Positions 33,230 to 43,602 of a stretch of 64,000 nt of DNA are shown piece after piece. The stretch's first letter is position 1. Each line of letters opens with the position of its first letter. The notes below the pieces were generated by a model. The model ran no database searches, was not told where the DNA came from, and saw nothing but the letters and a program-made list of their open reading frames with translations. This stretch comes from Trichostrongylus colubriformis (taxonomy: Eukaryota > Nematoda > Chromadorea > Rhabditida > Trichostrongylidae), in NCBI GenBank assembly GCA_963978905.1, contig OZ022256.1, positions 16,227,863-16,291,862 of the forward strand. Reading direction: 5' to 3'. Made by a program: the position numbers and the translations under genes.

Positions 33230-33254
33230 AAGACTTGAAAGTTGATAGTAACCA
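33230..33254 (+). repeat. 25-bp target-site duplication, right copy
   Basis: Identical to 31165-31189; it follows directly after the GAA tail. Confidence 0.9.
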
Positions 33255-33550
33255 AAGTGCGTTACTAAAATGCGAAATACACAAATAAACAAATAGAACA
33301 AAGTGTTGCAATGAAACGATGTCCGTCGATGTTCTAAGCATCATAAAAGTGACATAATGAGGTCATCCGTGTTGAAAGTGAGTGTTCACGAAAAGAGCAA
33401 TATTCATCGATAGTCCAGGTTTCAATTTTTCAAATGATTTAATTTGCGTTAGGTGTACAAAACGAAGTCGATTAATGGTCCATTTTCAGCTTTGAAATGA
33501 TCTTTCAAACAAATTTGTACAGGGAATGATGGATGTTTGTGAAACACTGT

Positions 33551-33672
33551 TGAGGATATTGTTACAAGTATGCCGAGTTAAGGGCAAAAGCTTCGATCAC
33601 GGACGGGACTCGAACCCGCACTCAATGCTTTCCGAGCATATGTGCTAATCCATTACACTGCCGAGACCCCTT
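33551..33672 (-). repeat. tRNA-derived SINE, fullest copy
   Basis: On the minus strand it begins with a tRNA-like head: GGTCTCGGCAGTGTAATGGATTAGCAC (A-box-like), an anticodon-arm-like ATGC..GCAT hairpin, then GGGTTCGAGTCCC (B box). A non-tRNA tail follows (CGAAGCTTTTGCCC..TAACTCGGCAT). The tail and B box recur at 36294-36378 and 55011-55094. A lone tRNA gene is unlikely because the acceptor ends do not pair and the tail is conserved between copies. Confidence 0.7.
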
Positions 33673-34955
33673 TCACCTGGACTCAAAATCAGCAAATATC
33701 AAAAAACACATCAAAAAGCTGTAGACAATAATTTTTTGTGTTACAAATGAGGTTCGCTTCGAACTCCGCGAGCATCCATAAAATCATGAAAAGAGCATTT
33801 CCTTACTGAACAGAAGTCATCACAAGTGGTGGTGATGTAGTGGTATGTGGCACCGTTACGGCCAGGGATCAAATGACAGGTTGATTCCTCTTATCGTCTT
33901 CCCAAATCATTAAAGCCATTCAAATCTACCCTTCCTGAAATAGAAGTTTCCGAAACAGACATCTTTTGTCTGGAAAATCGAATGTTACATGGCACATCGG
34001 ATAGCCACATGAGTCACTGTATAACCCACTCCATATACAAACGCGAGAATGACTTTGAATAGAAATTGAGTGCGTGGCGCAACCCAGAGAATATTGATTA
34101 GGCCAAAACGCGTTATCGCGTACACTCTTATTGGATTTTTTTTTTGAAGTAATGACCGCACCTTTTAAATTGTTTGATCTAGCACGAGGGGTTCCCAGAT
34201 GAAAATTTTCTTACCTTTGGCAGAAACAAGAGTAAGAGCGAAGCTTTTATTGTAATAGAGAGGGATCATTATCAGAAACTCAGCAAGGCTGCCTGCTGCA
34301 TTATGTTAATGCGTTGTGTGCTCATCGCATACATGCAAGAGCATTTCATCGATTTTAAGAAGTGTCAAGTTGTTTTTAGCAGTGATCAATCCAGAGGGAT
34401 TGTAAAGTGTGAGAAAGCAATATAGGGAAGCAACTTGGGAAACTTGATTTCGTCTGACACTAAATTACTGGAGTGCAGCATATATTGTCTGTATGGTTAA
34501 GTAGCGTTGACTAAAAGAGGCAAGGTTGATGAAAGAGGTAATTAGAAGCGATGAAATAGCGTAGATTCCGCGAAGAATTGGAGGGCGAGATGGAATGACA
34601 AAAAACGGGCGGAAGAAATAGGCACTGACATTTCTCTAAGTCCTTTCTCCTCTTTAAGGATGACTGGCAAAAGAAGAGCGCAGTAATGGACTGCGAAGAA
34701 CCACTGCTCGACACGGATTGAATTATCTTGAGACGAGTCGCCGTAAGTATAGTGCTAATCTTCATTTATCTTATATGCTTATATACACATTTAACCAAGA
34801 GCGCCACTAAAGGTATAATGAGATATGGTGTCCAGGACAGTAGCGTACTCGATGAATGTCGAATCAAGTCAAATAACATTCTCAATGGTCATATGGTCCT
34901 TGATGGAATCGGTCACGGAAATTCCATAACCCTAATTCATCTCAAAAACACTGTA
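33673..34955. other. Stretch without supported genes
   Basis: Only short chance frames. A tRNA-like fragment (GTGGTGATGTAGTGGTATGTGGC) lies near 33826. TGATGGAATCGGTCACGGAAATTCCATAA near 34900 resembles the family B tip. Confidence 0.35.
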
Positions 34956-36175
34956 TCAGGTTGTGCAGAAAGTTCTCAGCGTTTGGTTGCTATTTTTTGT
35001 ACATTTATTGCTGATTAAAACCTCATTCTCCCTTATGTCTCAGTAGTACATCCTGAAGAGGATTTTTTCGCGCTATCTGGTGGTATAATTGCAATTTCAC
35101 CATCGCTTGATAAACCCCCTTTTGCCAAGACTTTTTAGAGCACGTCAAAAGATTCAGATTATATTTTTCTTCAAGTACAAATTGAATCAACCCGCAGTCG
35201 AGACAGCTCGACAAGCCAGGTGTGGGGGCCTAATAGTGTTGGAGAAAGCACCGTGCGACATTGGTTCAGCAAATTCCGTTCTAGAGATTTCAGCCTTGAA
35301 CTTGAATCCCGTAGCGGCCGACCTTAAGTAATACCTGACGACGATCTGAAAGCGTTTGGGGGGCTGACTCATCCCAAGCAGTTCAAGGGATTGTAGAAAA
35401 GCTAGGTGTTGGTAAATCCGCTGTTGCGGTGGTATGGAACGCACTGGAAAGGTGGAAAAAACTCGACAAGTGGATGCCTTATAATTTGAGTGATCGGCAG
35501 AAAATTACACGTCTCGAGGTTTCTTCCTCATGTTTTTGCGCAACAGAAGAAACCCGTTTTAGACGGAATTGTTACATTTGACGTGAAGCGGATCATGTTT
35601 GATAACAGGAGACGTTCCGGACAGTGGTTGGATGCCGACGAACCGTCGAGGCAATTCCAAAGCCGAATTCTCACAAAAAAAAAGATTGCGATCACAGTGT
35701 GGTGATCATCGGCTGGTGTAATCCACTGTAACTTTTTATCACCAGACTAAACCATCACAGCAGAGTCTTCAGTGAAGAAATCGACGAATCGCACGGAAAA
35801 TTGCGTCAGCTGCAGCATGACACGCCCACTACACATTTCACATATCACTATCCAGAGATTGAAAGAGCTGGAGGTTGAAGTTCTACCACACCTGCCATAC
35901 TCTACAGACTTTTCACCAACTGGCTATCACCTTTTCAAACATTTTCAGAACTTCCTTGCTATAAAATAATCAGGACCAGGCAAGAAAACCTTCGTGGATT
36001 TCGTGGATTTCTGACCCCTCGGCTAACACTTTGATGGGATTTATCGACTGGTGTGATATTAGCAGAAGTGTGCTAATTGAACGGTACTTATTTCGATTAA
36101 ATCCGATGAGTATTGAGAAAATTATAATCGTTCAAAATGAAGCACTCAATACGCTGAAAACTTTCTAGACATAAT
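34956..36175 (+). pseudogene. Dead mariner transposase element
   Basis: The inverted ends TCAGGTTGTGCAGAAAGTTCTCAGCG (34956) and CGCTGAAAACTTTCTAGAC (about 36151-36169) bracket about 1.2 kb, after a TA at 34954-34955. Translating in shifting plus frames gives mariner landmarks in order: ESTVRHWFSKFRSRDFSLE near 35240-35310 (HTH region), GVGKSAV near 35405, FDNRRRSGQWLDADEPSRQF (about 35597-35660), KKKIAITVW, then LPHLPYSTDFSPTGYHLFKH near 35885-35940, where the third catalytic Asp of the DD34D triad survives. The HDN segment is not recognisable. Several frameshifts and stops make it inactive. The 3' inverted repeat has a small deletion relative to the 5' one. Confidence 0.85.
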
Positions 36176-36293
36176 ACATAGATCTGTATTTGAACATGAA
36201 AACGAAGAAAAGCCAAATATTTCACTGTTTGAGGGGCAAAAATCGGAAAGAATAGTAACTAGTTCGAACTTCCACCGAACAACTAGTACATAT

Positions 36294-36378
36294 CCCCGGA
36301 AAGGATGAAGTGCGGGTTCGAGTCCCGTCCGATATCGAAGCTTTTGCCCATAACTCAGCATCCTAGTAGTAATTTCCA
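36294..36378 (+). repeat. SINE fragment, 5'-truncated
   Basis: CGGAAAGGATGAAGTGCGGGTTCGAGTCCCGTCC then CGAAGCTTTTGCCCATAACTCAGCAT: the B box and tail of the 33551-33672 SINE, in the opposite orientation and lacking the A-box head. Confidence 0.6.
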
Positions 36379-37484
36379 ACAAATGTCGGCAAGATGGAGC
36401 ACCGTGCAGTGTTGCGCCCAATGTTCGACTGCATCAAACGTCTTGTTATACAAACTCCACCTAGGCAGCACTTGCAGTTCGCTGGCATAAAGAATTTTTT
36501 GAAAGATTCGGAACGCTACACTGATCTCATAAGCGATCCACCACCTCGCTTCCAGATCACTTGCGCCAACCCCCTCCAGAATCCTCTGCCCAAATGCTCG
36601 AAATTGCACGGATTTCTAGGAGATATGTGTCTGCCGAATTTGATTTTTTTTCGCCTGAATCTTTCAGATGGCCCATCATGAACTAATATACATGAATATC
36701 ATGGAGAAAATCCAAATTTCTGCGTATGATTCCTCAAGGTGGGTGACATTCAGACAAAGTTGGGTAACATTTGACATTGATTATGCCGACCACAACTCCG
36801 GATCAGGCATCAACTGATTCACAACAGGGGTTTGCAAGGGTAGAAATAGAGGGGTAATGGATGGGCAGGAGGGAGTCGCACTGGGGCTGGTTTTTCAATT
36901 TTTTTTATTCGGTAGACTTTTCACGGGAGAGTTTAGTATAACATTGCTGTGTCTGTCCGCCAACATTATATGGTATTAAGAAAAATTGCTGAAGATTTTT
37001 TCAAGTTCTATGCTCTTATGTAAATGTGGTCTGAGAGCCCGCATAATTGTACTGGACAAGAACTGTCAGCTATAATTTTTACAAGCTTAGTAATCCGAAC
37101 ACACCAATAAACTACGCATAGAATCGAACAGTCAAGAAAGAAGAGGTGGATGAATGGAACGAACGAGTTTGGAATAATAGGTACGAACGAATTCCGTACA
37201 GGTTCCTCCCAGTCAACTAAGCAAGATTCAATCTTGCGAAGGGCAATTAAAGCACGCACACATACCATCTGCTGCTAATGCACTCATGCGAAATGCGACT
37301 GTGTGTGACCACCAATCGAGGGTCACCAGCACACTGGACCACTTCAAGTACAAAACTCTCGAAAAGAGTAACTAGCGCAGAAACCAGCCATGTGCTAATT
37401 CAAAGGAAACGGGATGGCTCGGGAGAAAGAGGAGGATGGAAGAAGTGATCGTTCAGAAACGAACATTCAGGATTGAAGGCGATA
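36379..37484. other. Stretch without a supported gene
   Basis: An open plus frame at 36394-36681 overlaps a minus frame (36355-36609); neither has good splice sites or a recognisable motif. Nothing else is evident. Confidence 0.35.
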
Positions 37485-38189
37485 GGGAATTATTCAAGGC
37501 ACTCCAGACGAAAGATTCAACGATATTACTGAAAGTTTACAAAGCATATGTAAGGCCAATAGTTGAACCTGGTACTGCTGTCTTTTCTCCCTGTAAGAAA
37601 AAAAGATATTGTTTTGCTAGAGCGTGTGCAGAATAATTTCACTCGTAAACTTACTCTTCGTTGCTCTGGACTAAGCTATGCATCTTTACCACATGCAATT
37701 GAGAGGCGTCGACATTATGCTTTTACGCTTGGCCAAAAGAAGATTGGTCAATGATCTCATTATGGCTTTTAAAATTCTTACTAGAAAAGTCGCTCTTAAC
37801 CCTACAGACTTCTTCACTCTAGTACGATCTAGGACCAGGGGTAGGGCCATTAAAATAAGATGCCCTGTAGTGAGGTCTCAGGTCAGAGCGAAATTCTTTG
37901 CAATCAGAGTGTTACCCTACATAAATAAAATGTTCAATCAACATACGTTACACTTTTCCCTTGGTTCGTTTCGTAGAAATGCCATTAAGTTAATCAATGC
38001 GGAAGTTTCTTAAAAAAACAATGTATGATTTGGATTTGCTCCCATCACTTACTGGTCTTGTTCAGATGTACCTAATCCGATTCACCTCAGTACCGTACCT
38101 ATGTTTGAATTTCCTCTGTCGAATTGTTCATCATTCGCAATGTACTTCACTTCATTGTAATATCCACGCAGATATTCTGCGTCTATGAA

Positions 38190-38224
<35 letters not shown>
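37485..38224 (+). mobile_element. 3' fragment of a CR1-like LINE with (AAAT)n tail
   Basis: Plus-strand frames encode the C-terminal part of a CR1/jockey-type RT: LLKVYKAYVRPIVEPGTAVF, then after a frameshift near 37600 KKDIVLLERVQNNFTRKL, then AFKILTRKVALNPTDFF and RGRAIKIRCPVVRSQVR, ending at a TAA at 38011-38013. A short 3' UTR is followed by about nine AAAT repeats (38188-38224), which serve as the element's tail. The catalytic RT core is missing, so this is a 5'-truncated dead copy. The clade is assigned from the C-terminal pattern and is less sure than 'LINE'. Confidence 0.8.
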
Positions 38225-38225
<1 letters not shown>

Positions 38226-38782
38226 CAGTAAAGAAACCCAGGTTTAGGGGCGAGACGTCGTGGTCCGTATTCGCACCTCCCGTGCATGTAAATGCAACAT
38301 CACCTTTCTGAGTTGCCTACTGGCGGAGATGTCATTTGTTACCTCGTAGGATGTATTTGATTCATTTACGATGACGTGAACAAGTGAAACAAGAACAACA
38401 GCAATCAGGTGAAGCCATGAATGGGTAAGTAAGCAAAAAAGTAAGAAAAGGTGTTCGTTTAAAAAAATCCATCGAAATCACACTCGACGTCTTAGCAAGG
38501 TGTCACGCGTGCAATGCCTGCACCAGCGAACTGCAATCGTTACAGTAGGTCTTAATGTGAGCCGAAATTTTCACCTCCCGGTGCCTTTAATGGCTTGTCT
38601 CCACTGTGGATCCATAGGCAGTAAAGTCCTTATCCTCTCTAGACATACGCTGTGCTACAGTTGACTGCGAAACAGAACGGCATTGCACCCGCGCCAATTT
38701 TTAAAAAAAAATCAATAGGAAAAGTAATAGGAAACTAAAGTTACACATTCTCAAAAAGAAACTACAGTAACGACAAATTTTG
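38225..38782. other. Stretch without a gene
   Basis: Nothing supported. TTTTCACCTCCCGGTGCCTTTAATGG near 38567 also occurs at the edge of the 30.8-kb family F copy. Confidence 0.35.
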
Positions 38783-39253
38783 AAGGCACACCACGCGATA
38801 ATCAGTAATGGCTTACATTCTTGTGGCGAGGAGGACCTCAGGTTTACTGCTTACGCTGCATACTTGTTACGTCTGTACGGTGTACCCTCACGGTGTTGTG
38901 CTTGCTTGAACACAACCGAGCCACGCCCACCCAACCAAATCACACCGGGCCTTACGATAGTCAAACAATTTTCAATGAGGAAGCTGCTTTCATCATTGAA
39001 ATGGCTGTTTCATCAAATTATCTTCTCCTAACGCAAGATTCCTTCTGCACGTGAGCGTCACGCTGGAAAGTCGCGTGTCTAAGGCCAGGTGTGACTTGGC
39101 TGGATGGGCGTGGCGCGGTTGTGTTCAAGCAAGCCCAACACCGTTAAAGTGCACCGTACAGCCGCAACAAAAGCGTGGCCCGAGCAGTTATCCGAAGACC
39201 TACTTGCCAAAGGAAAGTAAGACACTAATTAGATTATCGTGTGGTGTACCTTT
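38783..39253. repeat. Foldback MITE, family E
   Basis: Tips AAGGCACACCACGCGATAATC and GATTATCGTGTGGTGTACCTT. Inner arms pair at ACGGTGTTGTGCTTGCTTGAACACAACC and GGTTGTGTTCAAGCAAGCCCAACACCG. A second copy is at 52545-53001. Confidence 0.7.
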
Positions 39254-39752
39254 GAAATTATGGTCTGATACAAAAATTCAAGTTGTTTGAAGTTTTATCG
39301 TACTTGTCTCGAGAATGACTGTTGGCTTGGCTCAGGAGACAGCGTTTTGGCGCAGCGGATTCTCAAAAAGCAGTGACGGCGTCGTTTCCACGAAGAACGT
39401 GATAAGGGACCAAAGCTGGTAATCGCGCTGCACGAGGTCGCATTGACTTCTCCTACACCACCTCTTTTTTACTACCTAGAGGTAACCATTAGACCATGGA
39501 ATGCTCTTGTTATGATTTTAGTGTTACACAAGGTCTCAATAGTACAATGGATAAGAGCGGTGTCGAGAAAACATGCCTGTGGATCGAATCATACTAGGGC
39601 ATCTATGGCTCAGTCTTTACCATGGAATTGCCGTAGCTCATTTCAATAAAAAATAGGTAGCGAGAAGTAAACGGAAGTCAGTGCCGTAATAACACTTTTG
39701 AGGATCATCACTGGAGAAAGAGAACTGCGATCTACAGTAAAAGTGGGGTCCT

Positions 39753-40727
39753 TTACTCGACATAACTAGCACTGAGAGCCATCGAGCTCTGAGTGGGCTT
39801 TCCAGGATTCACGAGAAAACGAGTAGCAACCTCAACCAGGAACGAGAATTGGCAAGAAAGTACGTTGTTCCTCCAGGGAGGCATTTGAATCACAGAAGTT
39901 GCACAGTAGTCTGAGAAGAAGCTCTTTGTGGAAGTGAATGCTACGATGGGAGGTTGTAGAAATGTGAGAGGGGTCGCTTTACGACCGCCCACCGACGAAG
40001 CGGATGGCACAGAAGAACTATCAACAACCGTTATCTGTCAAGTATTGTGTCGAGGAAATTGTCCGTGTCGGTGCGACTTTTTTTTCTGTGGAAGCATCGC
40101 AGTAAGACCGCCAGGAGAGATACCGTATAATCCTTCAAAAGAAAGATCGTCGACAGGAAGTGAGTATGTTTCGACCCTGGAAAACTGCAAAAAAATTCTG
40201 AAGTGAATTTGCTGCTCCTGCCCTTGCCCCTCTTCTTAATCCCAGGGTGACAAATGTGACGTAAATCCTCTTCCTTCAATCACTTTCCTCCCCTTCCATT
40301 TTAAGATCTTTGACTAGAGATTCATTTATCTTTGGTGGTCTATTCGCGTATTTGGGCCCATTACTTTTGCACGATAGTTCAAGAAGGAGGACATGTTCCA
40401 CAGAAACATCGTGGTGGTGAAGCGGTGACCTAGGATTGTCTCGGTGATCTGATAAAGTGAAACGAAAAGCTCAATCGATTCTTTCATGCAAGAGCTAGAG
40501 GGGGATCTAGGATCAGATCAAGGAGTAGTATATTCGACAGGATGCCGTAAAAGCTAGGGGGTTTGGATTCGAGTTAAGGCTGAGATAGTAATGCATGCTT
40601 CCAAAAGTGAAGACTTCGATGAAGGTTCCTTCATTAACCTGAAATCGATCACTGAATTGCAAAGATATCAGAGCTCGGGATAATGTTAACACACGGCGAA
40701 TCAGCTCAGGGACAACAAGCACCGCAC
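39753..40727 (-). CDS. Candidate exons of an unrecognised gene
   Basis: Three minus-strand segments look coding. Segment i is 40727-40639 (acceptor GGGTCAG, donor CAG|GTTAAT), encoding AVLVVPELIRRVLTLSRALI and on. Segment ii starts at 40176 after TTTTGCAGTTTTCCAG and encodes VETYSLPVDDLSFEGLYGIS and on. Segment iii runs from about 40034 (acceptor TTGACAG) to TAA at 39753-39755 and includes TFLQPPIVAFTSTKSFFS. Segments ii and iii are in the same frame but separated by TGA at 40040-40038. The only obvious intron (40077-40035, 43 nt) shifts the frame because of a run of eight A before its donor; nine would restore it. The i-ii junction is also out of phase, so an exon is missing or the gene is decayed. 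No domain is recognised. Confidence 0.35.
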
Positions 40728-42652
40728 CTGACCCTATCTCAGCTCATCAAGCCAAGTGATTGGTATCAGGTATGCTTGGAAGGACGAATAACTTGAGTCC
40801 TCAAGTTAACCTTTACCAGAACCACATACGCCTTACATCCACGACAATGATATGATTTGAACGCATGGCCACAGGCACTTTATCACATCGAAATCACCAA
40901 TGGCAATAATTTGTCAGATTGTGAATTAGTAATTGTGGGCATGATTAGCGAGTTTATCAGTGGTGTGACAGTAGAGAAAGAAAGAAATAAAACGGTCAAA
41001 ATCCAAAAAATAGGAACTCGAGAGCCTTCCTCCCCTTCCGCTCTCTTTCTCTCTCTGTATCTCTTGTAGGAGGATGCAGACCAGACGGGAAAGGAGCCAA
41101 TCACCAGCCCCTAACGATATCCCGCCCGCGCAGCAACTCGGACACTAATGTGCTGCGGTTTGAAATGATGCGCGCGAGTTGGCGGCAAAGATCGCAAGGC
41201 GCGATTCTCCCGAGGGAGTTTCGCCACAGAACATCTATTCCAAACGGAAATGTTTGTTCACAAAGAATATACCTTGCTAGTTGTCATTTGCTCTTTACCC
41301 CTAACGGTGTCAACAAGCTTTTGCACTACAACGAAAGATCCAAAATCTCTTGACAACAACGAAAGATCCAAGAATCCTTTGAAACTGAGGGTCCACTTGG
41401 AGGTGATCTCGATTGCTGTTAATCCAGTGCTAGAGCTGTGAACAGCAATCGAGATTGCCTCTGTGCAATCCCGCCTAAAGGCCTCACAGTTATTTCGTGG
41501 CTCTTGTGTTACTCGCTTAGCTGCCTTCTCCACTGACTACGCGTGCCGTGCGATGAAAGACCCAAAAGCAGTGATCTGTAGTTGGTGAGATATTGGGTCA
41601 TTACACAAAAAGTGTCGTTTTTCAAACTGAAGTTTTGGCTATGAATTTAAGTTTTTGCAGCATGTCTCATGTTATTTAAAGGAGATTTTCTGCTTCACAA
41701 AATGACACATTCGGTTTCTGTGTGCGTCATAAAAAACCGATTTTAAGGCTGGCGATTGGTTTAGTCGACAAAAATTGACCAAACCGGCAATTAGTTGAAA
41801 CACTATATTTTACCTCAGGAAAATCAACCAGTCATGTGTCCCGTATGTAGCTCCGACCTCTTCTGCAAGTTCCACCAATTGGTTGCTTGCAAAATTATGT
41901 CGCTGTTTTTCCACATTTTGCTTTTCCGCCACAACTCGGTGATTTTTGACAATTCTTTGAACCAAGGCAAGAAAATCTTCTTAACCAATAAGTTGAAAGA
42001 GAACGAGTAGGGACGGGGAAACATCACTGACCGGATCTCTTGAGTTTCTGTTGAAAAAATAAATTGCGCGATAATGTCAGCTGGGCCGCTATCACACATT
42101 CAATATGAATCACAGCCAAAACAAAAACGTTGTATATTTTTGATGAAGCTCAAAAAATCCTTCCGAATGGCTCATAAAGCAATGCTGGGCAAGGAATTTG
42201 AAAGGAACGATGGTTGAGCTGGAGCTAGTCAGGAGTTGGAGGCTTTTAGCTTTGATAGCCACTTACTTCTTCCAGCTGACCTTCATACCGTATCGAGTTA
42301 GAGCCGCGAAAAAGAATGCAAGCAAGCATAAACTGGAAGCAAACGCCTGATTAGTCATTAGATAAGGCTTTTTTGTTCAAAAAAAATGAAATCGTATAGA
42401 TTAAAGTCTTTTCTAACTGATAAGTACAATACTTTGCGCTTCGCAACACCGTTCTAAAATGGGCATGTGAAGAGCTTTGCGTACTGGCATAACGTTCACT
42501 TTAAGAAATCTTTCCTACTTGTTACCTATTTGTTCCCAGTATGGCATACCATCTGATATTTATACCATACTTAATACACGCACGAATGTATTCTGATTTG
42601 CATGCAGTTATCGGCAATGTGAGTTTATGGGTTCGTGGCTTCAAGTGTCACA
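40728..42652. other. Stretch without supported genes
   Basis: Positions 40965-41080 carry a diverged reverse copy of family F (CAGTAGAGAAAGAAAGAAATAAAACGG). Direct repeats ACAACGAAAGATCCAA occur at 41327 and 41355. The hairpin at 41406-41455 is listed separately. Confidence 0.35.
41406..41455. repeat. Perfect 15-bp stem-loop
   Basis: ATCTCGATTGCTGTT (41406-41420) and AACAGCAATCGAGAT (41441-41455) are exact reverse complements with a 20-nt loop. There is no sign of a TIR element around it. It could be a small structured RNA or a chance or recombination product. Confidence 0.5.
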
Positions 42653-42735
42653 CCGTCGATAGCTCAGTTGGTAGAGCGGAGGACTGTAGAGTGGCAGCTA
42701 TCCTTAGGTCGCTGGTTCGAATCTGGCTCGACTGA
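42653..42735 (+). tRNA. tRNA-Tyr (anticodon GTA) with intron
   Basis: D arm TAGCTCAGTTGGTAGAGC and anticodon arm GAGGA..TCCTT with GTA at 42686-42688 fit Tyr. A 10-nt intron follows position 37 (about 42690-42699), the canonical place; nematode tRNA-Tyr genes carry short introns here. T arm GCTGGTTCGAATCTGGC has two G-T pairs. Acceptor CCGTCGA/TCGACTG pairs except for one C-T mismatch at the second position, so it may be slightly degenerate. The discriminator base is A. TTTT follows at 42740. Confidence 0.85.
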
Positions 42736-42739
42736 GCGC

Positions 42740-42743
42740 TTTT
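42740..42743 (+). terminator. RNA polymerase III T-run terminator
   Basis: TTTT begins 5 nt after the end of the tRNA-Tyr gene, as expected for Pol III termination. Confidence 0.6.
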
Positions 42744-43168
42744 GCAAACATTTGAATTATTTCACCTTTAATGATAAAAATAGCGTGGTTAAGAGATTGT
42801 GCTAACATTCTTATAAAAATCGCTTTGTATAATAAATGAGTAATCACATTGTATCTTCAGATGCAATGACGAAGAGGTCCGAGTGAAGAAATAGAAATCG
42901 GATTTTGGATTTTGAAATGGAAAAGGCAAAAATATGATGCTCACGCTACAGTTATTAAACGATTCTCGGTGTAATTCATGACAGCGATCATAAATTAAGT
43001 CCTCTTTTCTTTTGGATTATCACGTCTCATTACGCTCTGAGGTCCAAAAGTAATGAATGTCAGCTTATCACGAAGATCTCGCTCGGCGAAGTCACAATAT
43101 GCATATTTTTAAAAGGACCAGGGTCGACTGCGACAGTGACTGTTTTAATAAAGGCGGTTGGAAGATGC

Positions 43169-43602
43169 TTAGAGGAATCGTCCACGGAAAATGAGTTCTT
43201 GTGTCACCCATACGTATATGTTGTATTTGCCTAAAGTGGGCCTCATGCAAAATTTCAAGCGAAAAAATGCGAATCTGGCCGAGATACAGCACCACAAAGT
43301 GCGGTCCCAGTGGGCGGGGCCCAAGAGAAAGGCCTCGTTCCGTCGTCCGCCGTGGTCGGAGACGCATTATAGGAGCAGAAAGTTTCGTAAACAGTCCCAC
43401 TCTCCGTTACCAACGGCGGCGGACCACGGGACGAGGCTTTTACCCTTAGGCCCCGCCCACTGGGACCGCACTTTGTGGTGCTGTATCTCAGCCAGATTCG
43501 CATTTTTTCGCGTGAAATTTTGCATGAGGCCCACATTAGGCAAATACAACATAAACGTATGGGCAACACAAAAACGCATTTTCCGTGGACGATTCCTTTA
43601 AA
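43169..43602. repeat. Long-TIR MITE, family B (best copy)
   Basis: Tips TTAGAGGAATCGTCCACGG and CCGTGGACGATTCCTTTAA. Almost the whole 434 bp folds back (GTATATGTTGTATTTGCC with GGCAAATACAACATAAACG; GGTCCCAGTGGGCGGGGCC with GGCCCCGCCCACTGGGACC), leaving a small centre near 43380. AGATG flanks both sides with one spacer base, a possible target duplication. Plus and minus reading frames through it are near-copies of each other and are artefacts. Confidence 0.75.

Larger units (their letters stand above)
30891..33288 (+). pseudogene. Open frame split by the RTE insertion (unrecognised)
   Basis: A plus-strand frame runs from 30891 into the left target duplication (ending 31189). If the RTE insertion and one duplication copy are ignored, the same frame continues from the right copy for a further 11 codons to TAA at 33286-33288. 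AATAAA follows within the same few bases. The peptide contains a basic, W-containing stretch (KVKWAERSLWSKNE; RKRLQKLAKL). I do not recognise it, and the frame could be chance; it may be a last exon destroyed by the insertion. Confidence 0.25.

Noticed and set aside
32772..33344. 190-aa and other minus-strand frames over the RTE
   Set aside because: Antisense to the well-supported RT frame.
38188..38224. AAAT microsatellite as an independent repeat
   Set aside because: It is better explained as the 3' tail of the CR1-like LINE fragment.
39525..39605. tRNA-like segment (GTACAATGGATAAGAGCGG)
   Set aside because: Resembles a tRNA D arm but the anticodon and T arms are degenerate.
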